DNA of 64,000 nucleotides, from positions 3,144,439 to 3,208,438 of the forward strand of contig CM035809.1 of assembly GCA_020466095.1 (NCBI GenBank), given 5' to 3'. Origin of the DNA: Chlorops oryzae. Its lineage: Eukaryota > Arthropoda > Insecta > Diptera > Chloropidae. Positions 57,122-64,000 of the stretch are shown here, in pieces (positions within the stretch are counted from its first letter, which is position 1; every line of letters starts with the position of its first letter). The position numbers and the translations under genes were made by a program. The notes under the pieces are model-generated. The model had not been told where the DNA came from. It was given only the letters and a program-made list of their open reading frames with translations, and made no database searches.

Positions 57122-58525
57122 AATTTTGTAGGGGGACCGCCCTAAGGAGGGGTGATAGAGGGTAGGTATGGTTGAAGAAAATGTTTGGGGTAAAAAAATA
57201 AAGGGGGTTGGTCATATAAATCATCCCTCTAGGAGGGGTTTGACTGTAGTGACGGCCTTTTTGTGTGAAATTGTGATAAAATTAAGGTCATTTTATATGG
57301 GTACCCCCCTTAAGAGAAGATATAAAGGGTAAGTATTAGGCTGGGTCGTTTTTACGAAAGCTATATATTTTTCCCAAACATGAGCTCATTATCGAATCAA
57401 AGAAAAATGTAGTATACTTTTCGGCATTTTTTTTTAACTAACACAGGATTTAAAAAATAATAAATTGTCCAATTTCAAAGCCGTGTAACTTTGGTTTCTG
57501 TGAACCGATTTAAAAAATCTATAATCGTAATTGAGCGTTGTTTTTTCCTGTTTGAGCTCAAGTAGAAGGATTTTAAACTTTCATGGACTTTTTTTTCAGG
57601 GCACGTTCTGAAATGAAACCGATAAATAGATAAATATATAAATTTTTATAACAGCCTTATGAAATAACCGATTTTCTTCAAGGAAGATTTTTTTGAAATG
57701 GCAATATGCCTTCTTCCAAATGGTTACAAAATTGATAGGTTCGAACACATTTTTGGCATGTCTTGGAGCAATTTCCTCAGGTCTGAGTTTTTTCGACCAT
57801 ATCTCCGTAAAATTTTGGTCGATCGTAGTTTCGCTGCTTTCCTTTGAAAGATAGTTTTATGATCAAAAATATCTGGGAACATAATGTATTTAAAAAATGA
57901 GATTAAAGCTGAGAAATTCTAAATTTTATCATTGAAGTCGGAAAAATCTCATATAAATTTTTTTTTCCAACTTTCAATCCGCTTGCGCGGTATGAAGATG
58001 CAGCTTATTTTGAATTTTTTTTTACACAAAATTATTTTTTATACATAAGGAAACATAATTTTACTTTTCCAACGCGATCATACAACTTTTTTTTTTTTCA
58101 TATAAGAACGACCCACCCTAGTAAGTATGTTTGGATGAAATACGTGAAATAAGAAAATAATTAAGGTTGAGCATACATAATATCCTTATAGGAGGGGTTT
58201 GACTGTCATTTTGTATGAAATATTGAAAATAAAGGTAGTTTTATATGGGAGACCCCTTAAGGAGAGGAGATAGGGGGTAGGTTTCTTGCGAGAAAATGTT
58301 TGAGGTATAAAAATAATGGGGGTCGGTCATACATTTGAATCGTTTAGAGGCAACCTGAGGCTAGTTTGGAGAGTGGGGCAAAAATGTTTTCAAATACAAC
58401 TTTTGTATGCGAGCCCCCTTAAGGAGGGAAAATAGGGGGTAGGTATAATCCGAGAAAATGTTTGGGGTAAAAAAGTAATGGGAGTCGGTCATACTCTTTA
58501 TCACCGTAGAGGTGACTTCTGAGGA
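57122..58525 (+). repeat. Tandem ~200-bp repeat block split by a hAT MITE
   Basis: Units carrying CCTTAAGGAGRGG.GATAGGGGGTAGGT, GAAAATGTTTGGGGTAAAAAA and GGTCGGTCATA occur near 57130, 57290-58170, 58250 and 58430. Unit boundaries are loose. Confidence 0.75.
57337..58120. mobile_element. hAT MITE I, TAGGCTGGGTCGTT ends
   Basis: TAGGCTGGGTCGTT ... AACGACCCACCCTA, exact 8-bp duplication GTAAGTAT (57329-57336, 58121-58128). 784 bases; splits the tandem block. Confidence 0.9.
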
Positions 58526-60517
58526 GTTATGGGCTTTCTTTGGTCAGTTTACCAGACTTCAGCCTCAACTCGGCACGGGTTAACATCATCCGAAGGCAAT
58601 AAAATTTTGCATGTGGGTATACCATGGTAGTAGTTGAAAAATGAGAGGGTATGCGTTCCCGAATTCGAAAATAAAAATAAAAGACACTCTAATGTTGGTG
58701 TTTTGAAGTTAAGACTGTCGATCTGTGTTCTATATTCTGCTATGTCAATTTTTAAATGTGCTTGATTTAAGACAAATTGATTGAAATTCTGTTCAAATAT
58801 AGCAGGTTTGCCCAAAAATAACATCTGGTTGAATACAAACCTTATTCTGTCGTGAGGTGAACTAAGTCATTTCATGGCTTGTGACCACTGTTACAATCTC
58901 TAACTGTTTAAGTACCCTCATCAAAGTCATACGAGAGAAAAATATTTAAACGCGTGATAAAGACTTGAGGATTTCATTCTTTCAGGCGTTGATAATTTTG
59001 TTCCATAACTCTTATCGAAGGCGATATACAAAGGAACAACATTTTGAACATTTAATCCGCCTAAGTACCGTGTTTTAAAAATCAATACTAAGTATCGAAT
59101 CAGTGCTCCACGTGTAGAAAATTTCCCTGCAAATATGAAATCTGAAGCTTAAGAAATGTAAGTAATTTCTTTATTTACGTACATAATCTGCTTGTGCGCA
59201 ATAAAGTAGATTAAAGAAAACGTTGTTATGATTGATATTCACTTCGTCTAATCCACATAAAAACCAAAATAGACACAATAAATATGCAGTGTTTCTTTCA
59301 TATCTGCGCCTCGAGCGCATCATTCGCTTTCAAGTCCCCCTGACTGATTCGGCAATGTGAGCAAATGGAATCTAATTCAATTCTTCATCAATTTATGATA
59401 ATTTTGAGAGAGTTTTGTTATGATTTTATTTTGCGTTTCCAATTCTCTTGAACGCACGTGTACACCAATCAATTCAATATTTATTTATTTGAATTTTCCA
59501 TTTTTATAAAATGTAAATAAAAGATTTAACACTTACAGCCCCGGGCTGCAATAGTCTAAAGCCTCAAACCATGCAATAGAGACAGTCCTAAAGAAAGACT
59601 AGGTGTGCTGCTTCCTTCACTTTGTAACAATTTTATAACAACAATTTTTTTTCGTCTTATTATTTCAATTTAAAATTTAAATTATAATTTCCATAGTCTT
59701 CTTAATATGACACACAGAATTTCATCTCTCATATTTTGTTGCTCTCAGGGAAATTTGTCTGCTTTTAGCAACAAAATGTCCGGAAGTGAACAGCTGGACG
59801 AGCTGAGAAAGTATTTTCGATGTTGAAAAATTTGAATCGAAAAAAGCTAAGCCAAAGGTCATTTAAAAACTTGCTTAGCGCAGATGTGCACACATATTTG
59901 TTTCATAATTTGGGGAATGTCTGTTTTTGATAGTTTCGATGTATGTATGTACCAACCACATGTAGCAAATGCCAGCCGTTTTACGTGGGTTTTCCCATAT
60001 TCAGAACAAAGGGTGCTTTGCCTATAGATGTTTAGGTGTTTAGATCGCTCGAGTTGTGATAGATAGAGAAATTTGAATTTTCACAAATTATAGCTTCATT
60101 CATTTTGGTAAATCGCTTCAGCCATTTCAGAACATTCACAACAATATAACTTTGTCGTAGCACAAGCGGCTAAGTCGCTGTTGGTCATGACATCCAATCA
60201 TAGAGATTTTGGTGTCCAGAAGTGATTCCGTGATTCCGAGAACCACTATGTATGGAAATATCAAAAAGTGAACACTGCACGCACGGGTTAAGGAGAAGTT
60301 TCAAGCCCTCTGCAAAGCAACTTGCATATGAAAAAGCTTTCAGAAAGATCGGTCCGGCGTCTATTGACCATTAGCCATTGACTAGAGTAGAGTTAAAATC
60401 CAGTCAGAGACTTTTCTGTTTTTCTTAGCAATAATAATTTAGAACCGTTCTGCCCATTCTCTCAAAACCACAAAGAATTTTGAAGGCTTGAAATAAATTT
60501 CTGAAAAGAAGGCTTTT
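58526..60517. other. No gene recognised
   Basis: A minus open frame at 58549-58824 has no domain that I know. Otherwise AT-rich. Confidence 0.45.
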
Positions 60518-60631
60518 GGGCATGTCACAGAAATCGAATACGACAGAAAACGTTCGATTTCACTTAAATTTGTATTGAAATTTCATTGATTTCGAACGTT
60601 TTCAATCGTATTCAATTTTTGTGACATGCCC
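60518..60631. repeat. 114-bp hairpin MITE
   Basis: GGGCATGTCACAGAAATCGA pairs with its complement at the right end, followed by ATACGA and CGTTCGA pairs. No clear duplication. Confidence 0.75.
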
Positions 60632-61769
60632 GATTAAGAGGTTTGAGAAACAAAGGCATATATTTGAACAAAAACTAAATCCCTATCGTGTTAATGTTAT
60701 TGGGTATGTGTTTTCGGATATAAAATGTGTATGCAAGCACACAGCCAGACAGAGAGGCACGCGAACACACAAACTCAATATACTATACAAAGATCGTGTT
60801 TGGTTTTAAAGGTAAATAATTTTCGTTTGAATTGCTCAGATACCAAGATACTTTGCTTCAATTGGCTCATGATTGCTAGGAAGCTCCAAATTATTTGCAC
60901 ATGTGCTCGGAAATCAACACATTTTCTATAAAAAGCTTGACAAGTTATCCAAAAAGCAAACAAAATGAATCGCACCGACGATTTTATTCCGTGATTGTGC
61001 TTTGTAAACAGAAGACTATAATTGAACCACTTCTTATTAAGTGGCTTATAAATCTATGACACGAATGTCAATGAGCTGTGGTGCAATTTCGAACAGGAAT
61101 TTATCCTAAATTTATTTCCACGAATTTTGAAGCCTTTTCTTGTGAAGATTAAGATTACGCAATGCAAATATGTATCACAATATCACAATATCTTCGTTAA
61201 CACGAGCTGAAAATGTCAACAGAGCTGCACGAACTCAGTTTCAATATTATCAAATCCCTTTCCGTGTTTCTGGGGCTATGCAAAACTACCTCATCACGCT
61301 TTTTACCTTTCCACGAGCAAACCCAAAGAAACGCTTTTCAATAAAAACGATTTTTTATTTGATTTGTTGATTTGAAATATGAGAAAATTCCAGACCACTT
61401 ACAAAGTGGTACAATTTTCCTTTGCGCCAGCAATTGTGCGTTAAATATACTTCAATTTTCATTTCTATATAGGTACATATTTCCATTTCAATAAATCCTT
61501 TTCCTTCCCCTTCAGCTAAGCAAGAATTTTATATTACTTTTTTTCAATAGATGTAAAAGCAAAATTGTTCAGGAATCCAGGATGGAGAAAAGAAGCACCG
61601 ATTCAGTAATGGCATTTTTAAGAGAAGTCCCTTAAAAGCAGAAAATAATTCCTCCAATTTTAAAATTTTCGTTAATCGTAGAAATTTCTTTAAAAAAAAC
61701 TAGATTTTTAATCGCAGACGGGCTGAAGTAGAGCATGAAGAAGCATGTCCTTATCAGAGAATATCTTTG

Positions 61770-62090
61770 AGTGTGCTCGAGTCGGTTCGATCACCCTTGC
61801 TTATTTAGAAGTAGTACAACATCAAACTCCGTAGCTATGTGTTCGATCGAGTTGCACACCCGAAATCTTATTTTCGGGTTCGAGCAGCTAACTCGAACTT
61901 TGTTGTACCTGTATTCAGATTCTTATTTCGGGTATTTTGTACCCAAGCTGATCAGAAAAAACCTCGATTTAAGCTCGAGTGCTGCGGATATACAAACAGA
62001 AAAAGGTGAAAATATCATAGGCAAATGCGGAGAATAGAAATGTATGTGTGAATGGATGTGGACCGAAACGGTGGAGCGATTGTGTAACAG

Positions 62091-62121
<31 letters not shown>

Positions 62122-62340
62122 CGTTGCAGCTCTCTGATACATATTTTTCTGAAGAAAAATGTAGATGATACACTCGAGTATGCACTCGAGATTATTGGGT
62201 ATACTCGAATCAAAAACACCCCCACCCGAAACGAGTATATGAATAGAACTCGTTTAGCGAGTTTAGCTAATAATAATGAGTGTTTGAAAGGGCTTGATTA
62301 TAACCAAATATGGTTCACATACTCGAGTGTACATACACAA
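61770..62340. repeat. CTCGAGT-motif array
   Basis: About ten CTCGAGT, ACTCGAA or CTCGATC-type words in both orientations, with a CCCGAAATC.TATTTCGGG hairpin near 61860. Ends not delimited, but the style matches the other motif-array elements. Confidence 0.6.
62092..62122 (+). repeat. (CT)n microsatellite
   Basis: CT dinucleotide run with one TTT interruption. Confidence 0.95.
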
Positions 62341-62399
62341 AAATTATGTATCCGGTGCAGCTCTCTGGTCCTTATTGCTGGCCAGTAAGAAATTTGACT

Positions 62400-64000
62400 G
62401 CAGCAAGCTGGCATCTCCCCTCGGGAACGGTTTCCAGAACTTACCTTCTATCAGAAAAAACACTAACAGTTGAGAAATGAGATTTCGACTTTAATTTCCA
62501 TAACTAGAGACAAGCTTTAATAGCTTTAAGGTACAAATTTAAATCTATTAAATTAAAGTTTGTTTGATTAGGCGTTTTTGACCAGCATTGATGATTGAAA
62601 CTATTCCGAAAATAGATTTTTCCTCATGTTTACGGGTTGTATAAGTCGTCAAAGAAATGGTTTTTCTTGAGGCATTTGATACTTGGTAATATAATATATT
62701 ATATTCTTGCGTATTTTTACACGATGGTTCAGCAACAATTCGCACTGTCAGCCAAAGAAAACATAAAATATTATTGGGAAAAACACAGAAAAGATATGAA
62801 AGCGGAGAAGATAATCACTACGAAGGAAGCAGAAAAGGGACAGAAATGCATAAAATTGCGAAAATCTGATATCTTCGTACAAAACTTTTATCACTTCCAG
62901 CGAAACATTGAAAAAAAAAAGAGAATTTGCTTCGAGTTATCGAGATAATTTGATAGTTGGTTCATCCTTGACAATGACTGTGCTTTTCTTTATTTTTTAG
63001 AAATTCATGCTTTATTCTTAACGTTGTCTTGGAGGAATTTTCTTGAGTGGAATATTCGAATCCAGCATATAAAATCAATATGAAATCTCCACAAAAACTG
63101 TTTTCAAAGATTTAAAGATGAAGAAATCGATTTTGTTATCCTGTTAAGGGAGCACCCAAGTAACAAAAATGTTTATTATCATAACTTAAAGAAGTAGTGA
63201 AGAAGGCTACAAAAGGTATGCACTCCGTCTTTAAGACATATTAAAGTCCAAATTAAGTGCAAAAGGGCCCATGTGGGCGGTCCGATAGAAGAAATTGAGA
63301 AGCGTATTTCTATCTTAATTGCCACTTAAATAGGAGAGCGAAGTTTCAAGTTCTAGTTTTTATCTTCTTAAAGGCTTCTTAACTCCAGCACAGCTTATGA
63401 GTTTATAAAAACATTCTCTATCTCTTTTTATCACATTGATTTAAATACTAATGATAAAATGAAACGAAAACATATTTCGCAGAGGGTGTTGGTTCTGTCT
63501 AAAATTTTATTGACAAGATATTTGTGTTCATCAATGCTTTGATAAGTTAAATAAGTGACTTTGACTTTTGTTCGTTACGCCAAATTGAAGCGATTTTACA
63601 AACGCAACGACTTTTACGGTGAAATTACACCTGCTACCCCCTTCAAAATTCACGCGGCTTCATAATTGTTTGAATTGATGAAATATTTTTGTAAAACAAT
63701 TACGCTGAAATCAATGCGCTGGTGCTTAAAAATGTGTTTTTTGTGGGGTTTTAGTATATACTTTTCTTAAGTCAAATAATTTGCAAAGATTAACTCCTAA
63801 GCATTTTAAATTTCGTACAAGCGTAAGTATTGCTGCAAATTAGAAGGAATACATATATAATAATTTGATTAGGAAAAGTTTAACATCCGAGCGTACACCA
63901 TTCCCTTCGGTGGTCGACACCGGACTGAAATGCAGCGTGGCCATAATTTTTGATGAAAAACACTTTACTAATTTAACTACGATATTCGATGTATTAAATA
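62400..64000. other. No gene recognised
   Basis: AT-rich. A 103-residue Lys-rich open frame (62637-62948) has no known domain and I do not call it. Confidence 0.45.

Overview
The window is nuclear DNA of a higher (schizophoran) fly, very repeat-rich and AT-rich. The clue is a complete eight-exon gene on the + strand (start codon 23886, stop codon ending 52527) whose predicted 489-residue product is, as I recall the family, close to Drosophila TkR86C, the tachykinin-type G-protein-coupled receptor that answers to natalisin. Splice phases close exactly (1470 coding bases). The large first intron (21.9 kb) and the TE load suggest a big-genome acalyptrate such as a tephritid, but the species is not proven by the sequence.

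Left flank (1-13 kb): a minus-strand Ty1/copia carcass (RNase H, RT fragment, two gag pieces) broken by four nested DNA elements; gag-like pieces of a second LTR element (5.4-7.2 kb); a decayed minus-strand multi-exon gene made of two tandem modules (8.2-10.2 kb); further hAT MITEs; and a 964-bp solo LTR with a core promoter (12.0-13.0 kb). From 13.8 to 19.5 kb come a Transib element whose two ends look like 12- and 23-spacer recombination signals, two TAA-flanked Harbinger-like MITEs, a hAT element and several perfect hairpins.

Receptor region (20-53 kb): a disabled duplicate of receptor exon 1 (20646-20824) lies 3.2 kb upstream of the intact exon. Intron 1 holds a Russian-doll stack (27217-32303): a TACAC-ended element containing a piggyBac-like MITE, which contains both a 3-kb hAT with a partial transposase gene and a second TACAC element with tRNA-like cores. 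It also holds a Tigger-like MITE, a fresh tRNA-derived SINE, a Helitron-like repeat and other MITEs. Exons 2-8 are at 45.9-52.5 kb.

Right flank (53-64 kb): no gene recognised; a piggyBac MITE, two hAT MITEs, a tandem repeat block, a hairpin MITE and a CTCGAGT-rich array.

The most striking pattern is that elements sharing the same ends (notably TA-TACAC.GAGAGAAAA) each have an interior built of many degenerate copies of their own short near-palindromic motif, a different motif in each element. Most DNA elements here were delimited by reading matching terminal inverted repeats together with exact target-site duplications.
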